From positions 1-41,040 of the forward strand of contig CAMBAJ010000013.1 in the NCBI GenBank assembly GCA_945864305.1: DNA of 41,040 bases. Reading direction: 5' to 3'. The notes beneath the pieces were generated by a model, which saw nothing but the letters and a program-made list of their open reading frames with translations, ran no database searches and was not told the origin of the DNA. A program made the position numbers and the translations under genes. Origin of the DNA: an uncultured Clostridia bacterium (lineage in GTDB: Bacteria; Bacillota; Clostridia; Oscillospirales; Oscillospiraceae). Shown piece by piece: positions 17,598 through 26,736 of this stretch (positions within the stretch are counted from its first letter, which is position 1; each line of letters starts with the position of its first letter).

Positions 17598-18574
17598 GGC
17601 CGTTTTCCTCCCTTTCCGCCGTTTTTGGCGGTCTCATAGTCCTCGTAGGCCTTCACGATGCGCTGCACCATCACATGGCGGACCACATCGGCGTTGGTCA
17701 GCTCACAGATACCGATGCCCTCCACGTTTTTCAGCACCCGCATGGCCTCTTTCAGGCCGGAGGCCTTGCCGTCCGGCAGGTCGATCTGGGTGGTGTCGCC
17801 GGTAATGACGATCTTGGAGCCAAAGCCCAGGCGGGTCAGAAACATCTTCATCTGCTCCCGGGAGGTGTTCTGGGCCTCGTCCAGGATGATGAAGCTGTCA
17901 TCTAGGGTCCGGCCACGCATATAGGCCAGGGGCGCCACCTCAATGTTGCCCCGTTCCAGGTACTTCTGGTAGGTCTCCGCCCCCAGCATGTCAAACAGGG
18001 CATCGTACAGGGGTCGCAGGTACGGATCGACCTTGCTCTGCAAATCGCCGGGCAGGAAGCCCAGCCGCTCACCGGCCTCCACCGCCGGGCGGGTGAGGAT
18101 GATGCGGTTCACCTGCTTGTCCCGGAAGGCCTGGACGGCGGCGGCTACCGCCAAGTAGGTCTTGCCGGTTCCCGCCGGGCCCACGCCGATCGTAACGGTG
18201 TTTTTCAGGACGGACTTGATATACTCCTTCTGGCCGATGGTCTTGGGCTTGATGGGCCGGCCCTTGGCGGAGATACACAGCACGTCGCCGGTCAGCTCCG
18301 TGATCTGCTCCTCCTTGCCGGCGCGCACCAGGCCGATGACATAGCGGACGTTCTGCTCCGCGATGGCCTCCCCCCTGGAGGACAGGGTCAGCAGCGCCTG
18401 GATGGCCTTGCAGGCCAGCATGGTGTTCTCCGCCTCGCCCTCCACCCGGAGCTCGCCGTCCCGGTTCACCACGGCCACGGAGAACTCCTGCTCCAGCAGG
18501 CGGATGTTCTCGTCAAATGAGCCAAAGATGTTGACGGCCTGTTCCAGCCGTTCGATACTGATTCTCTGTTCCAA
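17594..18574 (-). CDS. phoH: PhoH family ATPase
   Basis: 326 residues. Walker [16 protein letters not shown], Walker [13 protein letters not shown] and the motif GDTTQIDLP are all present in the RecA-like C-terminal domain; the N-terminal 100 residues are the KH-like PhoH region ([15 protein letters not shown]). PhoH-type proteins are thought to be RNA-directed ATPases or helicases. The start is TTG, supported by AGGAGTG eight bases upstream. It lies 30 bases after yqfD and overlaps ybeY by four bases. Confidence 0.95.
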   Translation of the reverse strand: MEQRISIERLEQAVNIFGSFDENIRLLEQEFSVAVVNRDGELRVEGEAENTMLACKAIQALLTLSSRGEAIAEQNVRYVIGLVRAGKEEQITELTGDVLCISAKGRPIKPKTIGQKEYIKSVLKNTVTIGVGPAGTGKTYLAVAAAVQAFRDKQVNRIILTRPAVEAGERLGFLPGDLQSKVDPYLRPLYDALFDMLGAETYQKYLERGNIEVAPLAYMRGRTLDDSFIILDEAQNTSREQMKMFLTRLGFGSKIVITGDTTQIDLPDGKASGLKEAMRVLKNVEGIGICELTNADVVRHVMVQRIVKAYEDYETAKNGGKGGKRP

Positions 18575-18604
18575 CGTTTTTTCACTCCTGTATCATTTCG
18601 GGCG

Positions 18605-19801
18605 TCAGCCGTCCGATTCTTCCGTCAAAATGGGCACGCTCTCCCCGATCTGCTCCTCGCACTCCGCCCGCAGCGTCACCAGCAGGGTGTCCCCCTTCTG
18701 TCTGGTGGAGCAAAGCGTGGACTTCACCGTGCCGTAGGGCTCCACGATGCTTTGCAGATACTCCGTCAGCACCGCCTCGCCGGTCTCCTCCGCCTGGACG
18801 GCAGACTGTTCCGCCGGTGCCGTCTCGTAAAAGCGGTAGGTCTCCTTCACGCTGGTGATGGGCAGGGCGATGCCAAAGACCGACCAGGTATGCCTGTCGG
18901 TTATTTTATCATATTCCCGCCCTTCGATGCTACTGTTTGTAAAGAATTTTATGCGCTTCGTCCCGAACACCAGGGACCAGGCGGTCTTTTCGTCTCCGGT
19001 GTACCGCTTCTCCGCCGTTGTCAGGGGCATGGCGGCGGTCAGCGTGTACCAGGTCCGGGCCGTGACGGTCCCCAGCCCCGCCATGAGGTGGGCCCCCACG
19101 GTCTCCGTGTCCTCCACGCCGGAGACCAGAATCTGTCCCTTTGTCACGGAGGTGCCCGGCAGGACGCAGGCCACGCCGCTCAGCGCCCGGACCTTCAGCA
19201 CCATCCCCGCCCGCCGGGCCACCAGGTTGGACGGCGCCCGCTTATCCACCGGCTCCGGGGCCGGGATGCGCTCCCGCACCTGGACCGTGGCCCGGCAGCC
19301 GGACACATTGACGGCGATCCAGCTCAGCTCCGGCAGGTCCAGCAGCACGTGGTTGCGGATGTCCTCGCCGTCCAGAAAGAGGCCGAAGCTCCCCCGCTGG
19401 ACGCCCTGCTCCTCCAGTGCCCGCAATATCCGCTCCGTGGGGACCGTCTCGTTTCCCTCCACCTGGAAGTCCCAGATGAAAAAGGACCCCAGGAACAGCG
19501 CCATGCCGCAGAACACCAGCCCTGTCACCAGGGCCGTCCGGTGGCGGAAGCGGAACAGGAAATAGGGCGCTCCCTCCTGCTTCACCACCGTCAGCGTGCA
19601 GTCCAGATTCTTCGCCGCCCGGCGCAGGGCGTGCCAGTCCTGCCGGCTGAGGCGGCAGGTGAAGGCCGTGGGGGACTCCCACTCCAGGTCCCAGAAGGCC
19701 AGGTCCCGGGCGCTGCACAGGTTCAATATCCGCTCCGGAAAGGCGCTCTCCACCCGGATGCGGAGCTGTCCCCGCAAGCGGTTGACGATCTCGTTCAGCA
19801 T
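18605..19801 (-). CDS. yqfD: Sporulation protein YqfD
   Basis: 398 residues, the usual size. A short cytoplasmic N-terminus is followed by one membrane segment (about residues 88-110, TALVTGLVFCGMALFLGSFF) and a large external part with the family stretches VEGNETVPTERIL and ELSWIAVNVSGCRATVQVRER. In Bacillus YqfD is a sigma-E dependent mother-cell membrane protein required for sporulation; its mechanism is unknown. It lies four bases downstream of yqfC and upstream of phoH, the conserved order. Confidence 0.93.
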   Translation of the reverse strand: MLNEIVNRLRGQLRIRVESAFPERILNLCSARDLAFWDLEWESPTAFTCRLSRQDWHALRRAAKNLDCTLTVVKQEGAPYFLFRFRHRTALVTGLVFCGMALFLGSFFIWDFQVEGNETVPTERILRALEEQGVQRGSFGLFLDGEDIRNHVLLDLPELSWIAVNVSGCRATVQVRERIPAPEPVDKRAPSNLVARRAGMVLKVRALSGVACVLPGTSVTKGQILVSGVEDTETVGAHLMAGLGTVTARTWYTLTAAMPLTTAEKRYTGDEKTAWSLVFGTKRIKFFTNSSIEGREYDKITDRHTWSVFGIALPITSVKETYRFYETAPAEQSAVQAEETGEAVLTEYLQSIVEPYGTVKSTLCSTRQKGDTLLVTLRAECEEQIGESVPILTEESDG

Positions 19802-19805
19802 GGCG

Positions 19806-20096
19806 CTACCTCACCCATTCCACCGCGTCGATCCTTCCGCCGATGCGCAGCTCCTCCCCTGTCATGGCCAGAAGCGTCAGCCGCTGGCCTCGGACCCGCA
19901 GCACCCCGGCGGTGGTGTTGGCGTCAATCTGCTCCTCGCTGTACGCCAGGATGCCGGTATGGTGCTCCAGATACAGCTGGCGGCTGCCCACCATCTCCAG
20001 ATGGGGCAGCCCGGCCACCACGTCCGCGGGCAGGTCGAACAGCTCCGCCACCGTGCTGAGCACCCCGCCCTCTTTTTCCCGCCGATTTCGTTCCAT
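19806..20096 (-). CDS. yqfC: Sporulation protein YqfC
   Basis: 96 residues from the ATG at 20096 (GAAGAGGTG upstream), MERNRREKEGG onward. The sequence PADVVAGLPHLEMVGSRQLYLEHHTGILAYSEEQI is typical of the YabP/YqfC family of small beta-rich sporulation proteins, which act with a membrane partner (here YqfD). Longer in-frame versions extend into a stretch with strong hairpins and are not credible. A sigma-E-like -10 (CATACAGT, 20122-20115 on the minus strand) lies just upstream. The 20097-20353 gap to the divergent ylbJ also holds a perfect 9-bp hairpin near 20180. Confidence 0.92.
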   Translation of the reverse strand: MERNRREKEGGVLSTVAELFDLPADVVAGLPHLEMVGSRQLYLEHHTGILAYSEEQIDANTTAGVLRVRGQRLTLLAMTGEELRIGGRIDAVEWVR

Positions 20097-20353
20097 GTAT
20101 TTCACCTCTTCCTGACTGTATGAGGAAACGCAGCCAAACTTGCGTGTCCTCGTCGGAACAAGCTCTATATCTCTCGGTCTGCCGTTCCGGCAGACCTCGC
20201 TCATTCCGCTGCTCCTCCTCTCCCCGTCAGGACCGCTTTGCTGGGTCCTGATGGGGGCCCCTTTTGGGGTCTGCTGTTCCGGGAAGCCCCAGACCTTGCG
20301 CCGGGACCGGCATAAACAGCCGGGGCAGGACATAGGGTACAGGGGTGATATGC

Positions 20354-21274
20354 ATGAAGAAACGTTGGCGGGCTGACGCCTGTCTGATCCTCTGCGGCAT
20401 TCTGGTGTGGTTTCTGACTGACGCCGGGCGCGTCCGGGCCGCGGCGGCGGAGGCCCTGACGCTCTGCGGAGAGTCCGTGATCCCGGCGCTGTTCCCCTTT
20501 CTGGCCGTGTCCGGTCTGCTGGTGTCCATGGGGTTCGGGGAGTGGATCTCCCCACTTTTCGCCGGGCTGATGGGTCCGTTGTTCCGCCTGCCCGGGCAGG
20601 CCAGCTCCGCGCTTTTGCTGGGGCTGGTGGGCGGGTATCCCATCGGCGCCCGGACGGCGGCGGACCTCTACCGGCAGGGCCTTCTGACCGCCGGCGAGGC
20701 GGAGCGGCTGCTGGCCTTCTGCAACAACTCCAATCCCGTGTTTCTGGTCAGCGTGCTGGGCAGCGGCGTGTTCGGCAGCGTCCGGGTGGGCGTCTGGCTG
20801 TGGCTCATCCACATCTTTTCCGCCTTGGTGACGGGAATCCTGTTCCGCGGAGGCGGCAGGTCCGCCGGCCGCCAGCATCCGGCAAGGGATTTTCCCTGCC
20901 GGTCCGTCTCCTTCTCCTCCGCGTTCGTGAAGGCCGTCCGCTCCGCCGCCGCAGGCATGCTCTCCGTCTGCGCCTTCGTGGTGCTGTTCTATGTGCTGGC
21001 AAGCCCGCTGGCCGCTCTGGGCGGTCGTCTGGGCACCGCGCTGGTGGGCATTGTGGAGCTGTTTTCCCTGACTCCGCTGCTGACGCCGGACCGCTTCGGT
21101 CTGATCCTGGCCGCAGGCTGCGCCGGATGGGGCGGTCTCTCGGTGCTTTGCCAGACGGCGTCCGTTCTGGACGGCAGCGGACTCCGGTTCCGGAACTGCT
21201 ATTGGGGAAAGCTCACCCAGGGGCTCCTGTCCGCCCTGCTGGCGGCGGTCCTGTCGGGATACATCCTTCCATAA
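20354..21274 (+). CDS. ylbJ: Sporulation integral membrane protein YlbJ
   Basis: 306 residues from the ATG at 20354 (AGGGGTG six bases upstream; a GTG three codons earlier is less well placed). It has about eight hydrophobic segments and two Gate-type (nucleoside-recognition) halves, with the signatures ALTLCGESVIPALFPFLAVSG, GLVGGYPIGARTAADLYRQG and FCNNSNPVFLVSVLG. In Bacillus YlbJ is a sigma-E regulated membrane protein required for mature spore formation. It is divergent from yqfC, so the intergenic region may serve both. Confidence 0.9.
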   Translation: MKKRWRADACLILCGILVWFLTDAGRVRAAAAEALTLCGESVIPALFPFLAVSGLLVSMGFGEWISPLFAGLMGPLFRLPGQASSALLLGLVGGYPIGARTAADLYRQGLLTAGEAERLLAFCNNSNPVFLVSVLGSGVFGSVRVGVWLWLIHIFSALVTGILFRGGGRSAGRQHPARDFPCRSVSFSSAFVKAVRSAAAGMLSVCAFVVLFYVLASPLAALGGRLGTALVGIVELFSLTPLLTPDRFGLILAAGCAGWGGLSVLCQTASVLDGSGLRFRNCYWGKLTQGLLSALLAAVLSGYILP

Positions 21275-21282
21275 GGGCAAAA

Positions 21283-21331
21283 AGAATACCCTCTGCCGTC
21301 GCTTTTGACAACAGAGGGTATTCTCTATTTT
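21283..21331. terminator. Bidirectional terminator
   Basis: Perfect 13-bp stem (21283-21295 with 21312-21324), a 16-base loop, followed by CTATTTTT on the plus strand and TTTTTG on the minus strand. It lies between ylbJ and the convergent permease gene. Confidence 0.85.
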
Positions 21332-21354
21332 TGATTCTACCAATTGGAATCGTT

Positions 21355-22296
21355 TTACCGCTGTCCCTTGTCGTAGGGGATGCCCTCCGCCTTGGGCGCC
21401 CGGGACTTCTTGGAGGTGAAGGCCAGCACGATCAAGGAGATGATATAGGGCAGCATGTTATACACGGAGCTGGGCAGGTTCATGGCCTTGAGGAAGGCGA
21501 AGCCCGTATACACGTTGCCCAGAGCCCGGAAGAAGCCGAACAGCAGCGCCGCCAGGGCGATGCGGGTGGGCTTCCATTGGCCGAAGATCATGACCGCCAG
21601 GGCCAGGAAGCCGAAGCCGGCCACGCCGTTCTCGAATTTCCACTCGCTGACGCCGGCGGTGATATACACGATGCCGCCCAGGCCGCCCAGCAGACCGGAG
21701 ATCAGAACGCCTGCGTAGCGCATTTTGTAGACATTGATGCCCACGCTGTCCGCCGCCTGGGGATGCTCGCCGCAGGCCATCAGCCGCAGGCCAAAGCGGG
21801 TCTTGTACAGCACCACATAGGATACCACCAGGGCGATGAGGGCCATCAGCATGAACCAGTTGAACTCAAAGCCGACGATGTTCACCAGAAACGCCTTTTT
21901 GGCGTTGATGTACTGGATGGTGGAGGACACGTTGTCCACGCTCTCGGCGGTGTTCATGGCCTTGACGAACACGGTGGCGGCGGCGGTGCCCAGCAGGTTC
22001 ATGGCGGTGCCCACCAGGGTCTGGTCCGCCTTGAAGTTGATGGCGGCCACGGCCAGCAGCAGGGAGTAGATCATGCCCAGCAGGATGGCGGCCAGCACCA
22101 CCAGCAAAATCATGAGGAAGGCGGGGGTGCTGTCGGGCAGGAATTTCATCATCAGGGCACCGCCCAGGGCGCCCATGACCATGATGCCCTCCAGGCCGAT
22201 GTTGATGACGCCGGAGTGCTCGGAGAAGCAGCCGCCCAGTGCCACCAGCACCAGAACGGAGGCAAAGATCAGCGTATATTGCAGCAGCAGGATCAT
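21355..22296 (-). CDS. Nucleoside ABC transporter permease (NupQ/YufQ-like)
   Basis: 313 residues with 8-10 hydrophobic segments. It belongs to the BPD_transp_2 permease family: SGVINIGLEGIMVMGALGG near the N-terminus and GEHPQAADSVGINVYKMRYAGVL in the central cytoplasmic loop are typical of the permeases that work with BMP lipoproteins. It overlaps the preceding permease by four bases (ATGA) and is the last gene of the transporter operon. With the partner permease it should form the membrane channel for nucleosides, inferred from the adjacent deo genes. Confidence 0.92.
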   Translation of the reverse strand: MILLLQYTLIFASVLVLVALGGCFSEHSGVINIGLEGIMVMGALGGALMMKFLPDSTPAFLMILLVVLAAILLGMIYSLLLAVAAINFKADQTLVGTAMNLLGTAAATVFVKAMNTAESVDNVSSTIQYINAKKAFLVNIVGFEFNWFMLMALIALVVSYVVLYKTRFGLRLMACGEHPQAADSVGINVYKMRYAGVLISGLLGGLGGIVYITAGVSEWKFENGVAGFGFLALAVMIFGQWKPTRIALAALLFGFFRALGNVYTGFAFLKAMNLPSSVYNMLPYIISLIVLAFTSKKSRAPKAEGIPYDKGQR

Positions 22297-23444
22297 TCTG
22301 CCTTCCCTCCTTTCTCCTCGCTCTCAGCGGCCTTGGCGGCCTTCTTTTCGTCCCAGCGGTTCAGCCAGTTGTTCAGCGCGAACTTGAAGAACAGCACGAA
22401 ACCGCACAGGTAGATGATCAGGGCGGAGATGAAGTCGGAGATCTGGGCGGAGTACATGGTCTTGTCCACGTAGGCGCCGCCGTTGGTAATGTGCTGGATG
22501 AAGTAGGAGGAGAGGATGCTGCCCAGCGGGTTCAGACCGCCCAGGAAAGCGGCGGCGATGCCGTTGAAGCCCATGCCGGGGACGGAGGACTGGGTGCACT
22601 GCCACTGCTCGAATCCGGTGAGGAACAGCATGGCGGCGCCCATGCCCGCCAGCGCGCCGGCGATGGCCATGGTCAGGATCAGGTTCTTGTTCTCCCGCAT
22701 ACCGCAGTATTTGGCGGCGAACTTGTTGCAGCCGGTGGCCTTCAGCTCATAGCCCAGCTTGGTCTTTTCCAGCAGCACCCAGATGGCCACGGCCACCAGC
22801 ACCGACAGGGGGATGGCGATGGTGACGTACTGGTTGTTGTTGAACCAGGACATGCAGAAGGAGGGCAGGGCGGGAAGCAGGGCGCCGGGATTGGTGCTGG
22901 AGAGGGTCAGAGTATAGGGGCTGGTCTCCTCCTTCACCTGGGTCAGCAGGGTGTTCACCATATAGAGGCTGATCCAGTTCAGCATGATGCAGGAGATGAC
23001 CTCGTTGACGTTGCAGTAGGCCTTCAGCAGGCCGGAGACGGCGCCCAGGGCCGCGCCGGCCACGATGGCCGCCAGCAGGCACACATACCAGGGCATGTTC
23101 CAGGCCAGGGCGCAGTAGAGGCTGGCGCCGGCGCCCACCACATACTGTCCGGCGGCGCCGATGTTAAAGAGGCCCACCTTGTAGGCGAAGAGGACGGACA
23201 GGCTGCACATCAGCAGCGGCGCCGTCTTGACCAGGGTGCTGCCCAGGTATTTCAGCTGGGCGTTCCGGCGGGAATAGGTCATGAAGTTCTTGACAATGGT
23301 AACAATGGCCTCGCTGGCGCCGGCGGGGTTGATGAGCAGCAGCACCACATAGCCCACCAGCAGGCCGATGAGGATGCAAAGCAGCGACGCCATCAGCGAC
23401 TGGACCGCGTTGTTCCGCAGCAGGGAACGCTTCTGTTCTTTCAT
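22293..23444 (-). CDS. Nucleoside ABC transporter permease (NupP/YufP-like)
   Basis: 383 residues, about ten hydrophobic segments. Family stretches: [41 protein letters not shown], and [17 protein letters not shown] in the loop that contacts the ATPase. It is the larger of the two BMP-linked permeases and lies three bases after the ATPase gene. Together with the downstream permease it makes the heterodimeric channel. Confidence 0.92.
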   Translation of the reverse strand: MKEQKRSLLRNNAVQSLMASLLCILIGLLVGYVVLLLINPAGASEAIVTIVKNFMTYSRRNAQLKYLGSTLVKTAPLLMCSLSVLFAYKVGLFNIGAAGQYVVGAGASLYCALAWNMPWYVCLLAAIVAGAALGAVSGLLKAYCNVNEVISCIMLNWISLYMVNTLLTQVKEETSPYTLTLSSTNPGALLPALPSFCMSWFNNNQYVTIAIPLSVLVAVAIWVLLEKTKLGYELKATGCNKFAAKYCGMRENKNLILTMAIAGALAGMGAAMLFLTGFEQWQCTQSSVPGMGFNGIAAAFLGGLNPLGSILSSYFIQHITNGGAYVDKTMYSAQISDFISALIIYLCGFVLFFKFALNNWLNRWDEKKAAKAAESEEKGGKAE

Positions 23445-23447
23445 GGC

Positions 23448-24980
23448 TTATGCTCCCTCCCTTTTCGCGCCTGCCATGTACAGGCCCAGTTCTTCCACCG
23501 TGGTGGTCTTGGGGTCCAGCTCGCCCACGATCTCACCCTCGTACATGACCAGGATGCGGTCGGACAGAGCCATGACCTCGTCCAGTTCCAGGCTCACCAG
23601 CAGCACGCCCTTTCCGGCGTCCCGCTGGGCCACGATCTGCTTATGGATGTACTCGATGGCGCCCACGTCCAGGCCCCGGGTGGGCTGGACGGCGATCAGC
23701 AGCTCCGGGTCCTTGTCGATCTCCCGGGCCACGATGGCCTTCTGCTGGTTGCCGCCGGACATGCTCCGGGCAATGGTGACAGGGCCCTGGCCGGAGCGGA
23801 CGTCGTACTGGCCGATCAGCCGCTCGGCATAGTCCCGGATGGCCTTCCGCTTCAAAAAGCCCGCCTTGCTGACGAATTCCGGCTCGAAGTACCGCTGGAG
23901 CACCATGTTGTCCTCCAGGGTGTAGTCCAGCACCAGGCCGTGCTTGTGCCGGTCCTCGGGAATGTGGCTCACGCCCATGGTGTTGCGCTTGCGGATGGGG
24001 GCGCGGGTGATATCCTGGCCCTCCAGCGTGATCTTGCCGCCCTTCAGCGGCTCCAGGCCGGTGAGGCCGTAGACCAGCTCCGTCTGGCCGTTGCCGTCGA
24101 TACCGGCGATGCAGACGATCTCGCCTGCCCGGACGTTGAAGCTGACGTTTTTCACCGCGTTGTTGCTGTGGGACTTGGAGGCCACCGTCATGTCCTCCAC
24201 CTCTAGAATGGTCTTGCCGGGCCTGGCGGGCTCCTTGTGGACCACGAACTCCACGTCCCGGCCCACCATCATCCGGCTCAGCTCCTCCCGGGTAGTGTCC
24301 TTGATGTCGACGGTGCCGATGTACTTACCCTTGCGCAGGACGGAGCACCGGTCCGCCACCGCCATGATCTCGTTGAGCTTGTGGGAGATGAACAGGATGC
24401 TCTTTCCCTCCGCCGCCAGATTCCGCATGATCTGCATGAGCTCCTCGATCTCCTGGGGCGTCAGCACGGCGGTGGGCTCGTCGAAGATCAGGATTTCGTT
24501 GTCCCGGTACAGCATCTTCAAAATCTCGGTGCGTTGCTGCATGCCCACGGTGATATCCTCCACCAGGGCGTCGGGGTCCACGTGGAGGCCGTATTTCTCG
24601 GACAGGGCCATCACTTTCTCCCGGGCCTCCGCCTTCTGGAGGAAGCCATGCTTGCAGGGCTCCACGCCCATGATGATGTTGTCCAGAACCGTGAAGCACT
24701 CCACCAGCTTGAAGTGCTGGTGGACCATGCCAATGCCCAGGGCGTTGGCGTCGTTGGGGTCCTTGATCTCCACCACCTGGCCGTCCTTCTTGATGACGCC
24801 CTCCTCCGGGCGGTACAGGCCGAACAGCACACTCATCAGCGTGGACTTGCCGGCGCCGTTCTCACCCAGCAGGGCGTGGATCTCGCCCTTTTTCAGCTGC
24901 AGCGTGATATTGTCGTTGGCCACGATGCCGGGGAAACGCTTGGTGATGTTCAGCATTTCAATGGCATAGGTCTGTTCCAA
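23448..24980 (-). CDS. Nucleoside ABC transporter ATP-binding protein (NupO/YufO-like)
   Basis: 510 residues starting at a TTG (24980) with GGGGAGG nine bases upstream; the longer in-frame reading starts before the promoter at 25030-25058. Two ABC domains in one chain: the first with Walker A LLGENGAGKSTLMS and an LTPQEIEEL segment, the second with the degenerate GIDGNGQTEL loop and SMSGGNQQKAIVAREI signature, as is usual for sugar and nucleoside importers of this type. The motif DEPTAVLTP is the first Walker B. It energises the two permeases encoded next. Confidence 0.93.
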   Translation of the reverse strand: MEQTYAIEMLNITKRFPGIVANDNITLQLKKGEIHALLGENGAGKSTLMSVLFGLYRPEEGVIKKDGQVVEIKDPNDANALGIGMVHQHFKLVECFTVLDNIIMGVEPCKHGFLQKAEAREKVMALSEKYGLHVDPDALVEDITVGMQQRTEILKMLYRDNEILIFDEPTAVLTPQEIEELMQIMRNLAAEGKSILFISHKLNEIMAVADRCSVLRKGKYIGTVDIKDTTREELSRMMVGRDVEFVVHKEPARPGKTILEVEDMTVASKSHSNNAVKNVSFNVRAGEIVCIAGIDGNGQTELVYGLTGLEPLKGGKITLEGQDITRAPIRKRNTMGVSHIPEDRHKHGLVLDYTLEDNMVLQRYFEPEFVSKAGFLKRKAIRDYAERLIGQYDVRSGQGPVTIARSMSGGNQQKAIVAREIDKDPELLIAVQPTRGLDVGAIEYIHKQIVAQRDAGKGVLLVSLELDEVMALSDRILVMYEGEIVGELDPKTTTVEELGLYMAGAKREGA

Positions 24981-25029
24981 TTTCCACGACCTCCCCTTGT
25001 CGTCAGTTGCGACGAAATGATTCCTTTTT

Positions 25030-25058
25030 ATTGTACTATACTTATGGTTGCATTTCAA
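25030..25058 (-). promoter_or_regulatory. Promoter of the nucleoside ABC operon
   Basis: Minus strand: TTGAAA (25058-25053), a 17-base spacer and TACAAT (25035-25030). It lies between the terminator of the binding-protein gene and the TTG start, so the transporter genes can be expressed apart from the binding protein. Confidence 0.7.
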
Positions 25059-25077
25059 AACAAATTTGGTCTTTTCC

Positions 25078-25114
25078 GACAAAAAAGAGGACGGGATTTA
25101 ATCCCGTCCTCTTT
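25078..25114 (-). terminator. Terminator of the BMP lipoprotein gene
   Basis: Perfect 15-bp stem (25114-25100 with 25098-25084) around a single central base, followed on the minus strand by TTTTTTG. It allows the binding protein to be made in excess over the transporter. Confidence 0.9.
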
Positions 25115-25133
25115 GACGCTGATAGGGGATGAT

Positions 25134-26294
25134 TTACTTGATGTTGCCGTACTCGTTGACGGTGATGGAGGTGCTGGGCATGGCGGAGATGTCGTTGGAC
25201 ACGGTGATCTTGCCGTCGAACATGTCCTTCACCAGGGCCTTGTAGTCATCCTGGGTGAAGCTGTCGCTCCACTGGGTGGACTCCATGGGAATCTGGACAT
25301 AGTTGGCCTCGGGATCATCGCCGGACACCAGGCCCAGAGTCTCGATCTTGCCGCCGTAGTTGGAGAAGTTGCCGGCGGCAACCTCGGTCAGCATGTGCTC
25401 CACGGTGGGGGCCAGGCCCTTCATGGCGGAGGTCACGGTCATGCCCTCGCCATAGCCGCCGTCGATGATGCCAGCCTGATCAACGTCAACGCCGATGACC
25501 TTGCCGTCGACCTTGGCAGCAGCCTCTGCAGCGGAGGAGTAGATGCCGCCGCCGCAGGCGAACACGACTTCCACGCCCAGGGTCTGATACCAGTTGTCCA
25601 TGTAAGCGGTGATGTCGGCATCGCCATAGAACTGGTTGCCGTAAGCATACTCCACGGTGACGGCGGCGCCGGTCTCGGCGGCAGCGGCGTCAGCGCCCTG
25701 GACAAAGCCGTAGCCATAGCGGACAACGGCGGGAACGGCCATGCCGCCCAGGAAGCCTAGGTGGGTGTAGCCCAGCTTCACAGCGGCGTAGCCGGCCATG
25801 TAGCCGCACAGCTCTTCCTGGTAAACAGCGCAATAGACGTTGCCGGGCAGGGTGTAGTTACCCAGGTCGCCCTCGCCCACGTCCAGAGCGATGAAGGTGA
25901 TGTCGGGATACTCGTCTGCCACCTGGGTGATGGTCTCGCCAAAGGCGTAGCCGGGCATCACGATGACGGTGTAGCCCTCGTCCACAGCGGCCTCCACCAT
26001 GGCGACACGCTCAGCGGTGGAGTCACCGGCGGGCTTGTAGTAGCTGAAGTCAACGCCGTTGGCGTCGCAGTAGGCCTTGCAGGCCTCATAAGTAGTCTGG
26101 TTGAAAGACTGGTCGGTGATATCGCCGTAGTCGGTGATCATGGCCACGCTGAAATCAGCGCCGGTTTCCTCGGCGGGCTGCTCGGTCTCGGTGGGCTTTT
26201 CCTCAGTGGGCTTTGTCTCTTCCTTGGAACCGCCGCAGGCGACCAGGGACAGGGACATGACCAATGCCAGAATCATAGCAAGAAACTTCTTCAT
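25134..26294 (-). CDS. BMP-family nucleoside-binding lipoprotein
   Basis: 386 residues. A lipoprotein signal (MKKFLAMILALVMSLSLVAC, with Cys20 as the acylated residue) is followed by a Glu/Thr/Pro-rich spacer and the PnrA/BMP periplasmic-binding fold: SVAMITDYGDITDQSFNQTTY, EAAVDEGYTVIVMPGYAFG, and KVDGKVIGVDVDQAG. Proteins of this group bind purine or pyrimidine nucleosides and deliver them to the ABC permeases. AAGGAAGG precedes the ATG. It has its own TATAAT promoter and terminator, and is upstream of the transporter genes. Confidence 0.94.
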   Translation of the reverse strand: MKKFLAMILALVMSLSLVACGGSKEETKPTEEKPTETEQPAEETGADFSVAMITDYGDITDQSFNQTTYEACKAYCDANGVDFSYYKPAGDSTAERVAMVEAAVDEGYTVIVMPGYAFGETITQVADEYPDITFIALDVGEGDLGNYTLPGNVYCAVYQEELCGYMAGYAAVKLGYTHLGFLGGMAVPAVVRYGYGFVQGADAAAAETGAAVTVEYAYGNQFYGDADITAYMDNWYQTLGVEVVFACGGGIYSSAAEAAAKVDGKVIGVDVDQAGIIDGGYGEGMTVTSAMKGLAPTVEHMLTEVAAGNFSNYGGKIETLGLVSGDDPEANYVQIPMESTQWSDSFTQDDYKALVKDMFDGKITVSNDISAMPSTSITVNEYGNIK

Positions 26295-26365
26295 TGGAAT
26301 CTACCTTCCTTCAAATTTTTTTGACCTCTGCCGCAACAGAGGCACGACCCCGAAAGGCCGAGGCC

Positions 26366-26394
26366 ATTATATCAATTCTTTACACCGATTTCAA
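26366..26394 (-). promoter_or_regulatory. Promoter of the BMP lipoprotein gene
   Basis: Minus strand: TTGAAA (26394-26389), a 17-base spacer and a perfect TATAAT (26371-26366). It has the same -35 and spacing as the promoter of the transporter genes. The leader carries a short hairpin (CCTCTG/CAGAGG near 26325-26342). Confidence 0.8.
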
Positions 26395-26406
26395 CAACAT
26401 TTCCAT

Positions 26407-26447
26407 ATTGTTTTCTGTTTGGAAACAATTTTGGTCAAAACAGAAAA
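26407..26447. promoter_or_regulatory. Nested inverted repeats upstream of the BMP promoter, candidate operator
   Basis: TTTTCTGTTT (26411-26420) and AAACAGAAAA (26438-26447) are perfect 10-base arms 17 bases apart. Overlapping them, ATTGTTTTC and GGAAACAAT (26407-26429) pair at eight of nine positions. The site begins 13 bases above the -35, where an activator or repressor could bind. Confidence 0.45.
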
Positions 26448-26505
26448 TCTTTTTATCCGTGTCTCTTCTTTGCCGGTCCCTGTGCCTTCGGTGTCTTTCT
26501 CATAA

Positions 26506-26539
26506 AACCACGCAGGGGAGGCCCGTCGCCTCTCCTGCG
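26506..26539 (-). terminator. Terminator behind the displaced deoD tail
   Basis: Eleven-pair stem with one mismatch (26539-26529 with 26521-26511), a seven-base loop, then TGGTTTTAT on the minus strand. It lies 17 bases after the stop of the tail copy and looks like the terminator of the gene that once ended there. Confidence 0.65.
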
Positions 26540-26556
26540 TTTACGGAAGTTCTCTT

Positions 26557-26598
26557 TTACTTCTTTGCCATCTCCACAGCAACGCCAAGCGCAATTTC
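26557..26598 (-). pseudogene. Displaced copy of the deoD 3' end
   Basis: On the minus strand this encodes EIALGVAVEMAKK and a TAA stop, the same thirteen residues that end the intact deoD. 38 of 42 bases match (26737-26778 is the intact copy), and all four differences are silent, including TGA versus TAA for the stop. The two copies are exactly 180 bases apart and in the same orientation. It is the 3' remnant of a second deoD or of a recombination or integration event at this gene end. Confidence 0.75.
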
Positions 26599-26736
26599 GC
26601 CGTCCGGCACCTGCCGGACGGCCCTCCGTTTTCGCCTCCGGCGCAAACGGCCGCTGCGGCGGGCTGATCAAACGGGCAAGGGGGGCTCAGCGCCCCCCTT
26701 GCACACATTCCCCCGCGTGCTCGCGGGAGCCTTTTC
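26599..26736. repeat. Spacer between the two deoD tails, three inverted repeats
   Basis: No gene. Perfect inverted repeats: GCCGTCCGGCA/TGCCGGACGGC (26599-26622), GCAAGGGGGGC/GCCCCCCTTGC (26676-26702) and CCCGCG/CGCGGG (26712-26727). The first abuts the tail copy exactly. None has a good U-run on the minus strand, so none is a clear deoD terminator. Confidence 0.6.

Noticed and set aside
18752-20059. 435-codon plus-strand frame opposite yqfD and yqfC
   Set aside because: It spans two conserved genes of the other strand and is rich in Arg, Pro and His, so it is a shadow.
20115-20122. CATACAGT as a sigma-E -10 for yqfC
   Set aside because: The octamer fits, but no clear -35 lies 13-14 bases upstream and the leader would be only about 12 bases. 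Mentioned under yqfC but not called as a promoter.
22239-24206. 655-codon plus-strand frame opposite the nucleoside transporter genes
   Set aside because: His/Gln/Gly/Asp-rich, covering three real genes on the minus strand.
26599-26736. Spacer between the deoD tails as an intact mobile element
   Set aside because: Only 138 bases with no gene, no terminal repeats of a known insertion sequence and no short target duplication; the 42-base repeat is a coding tail.
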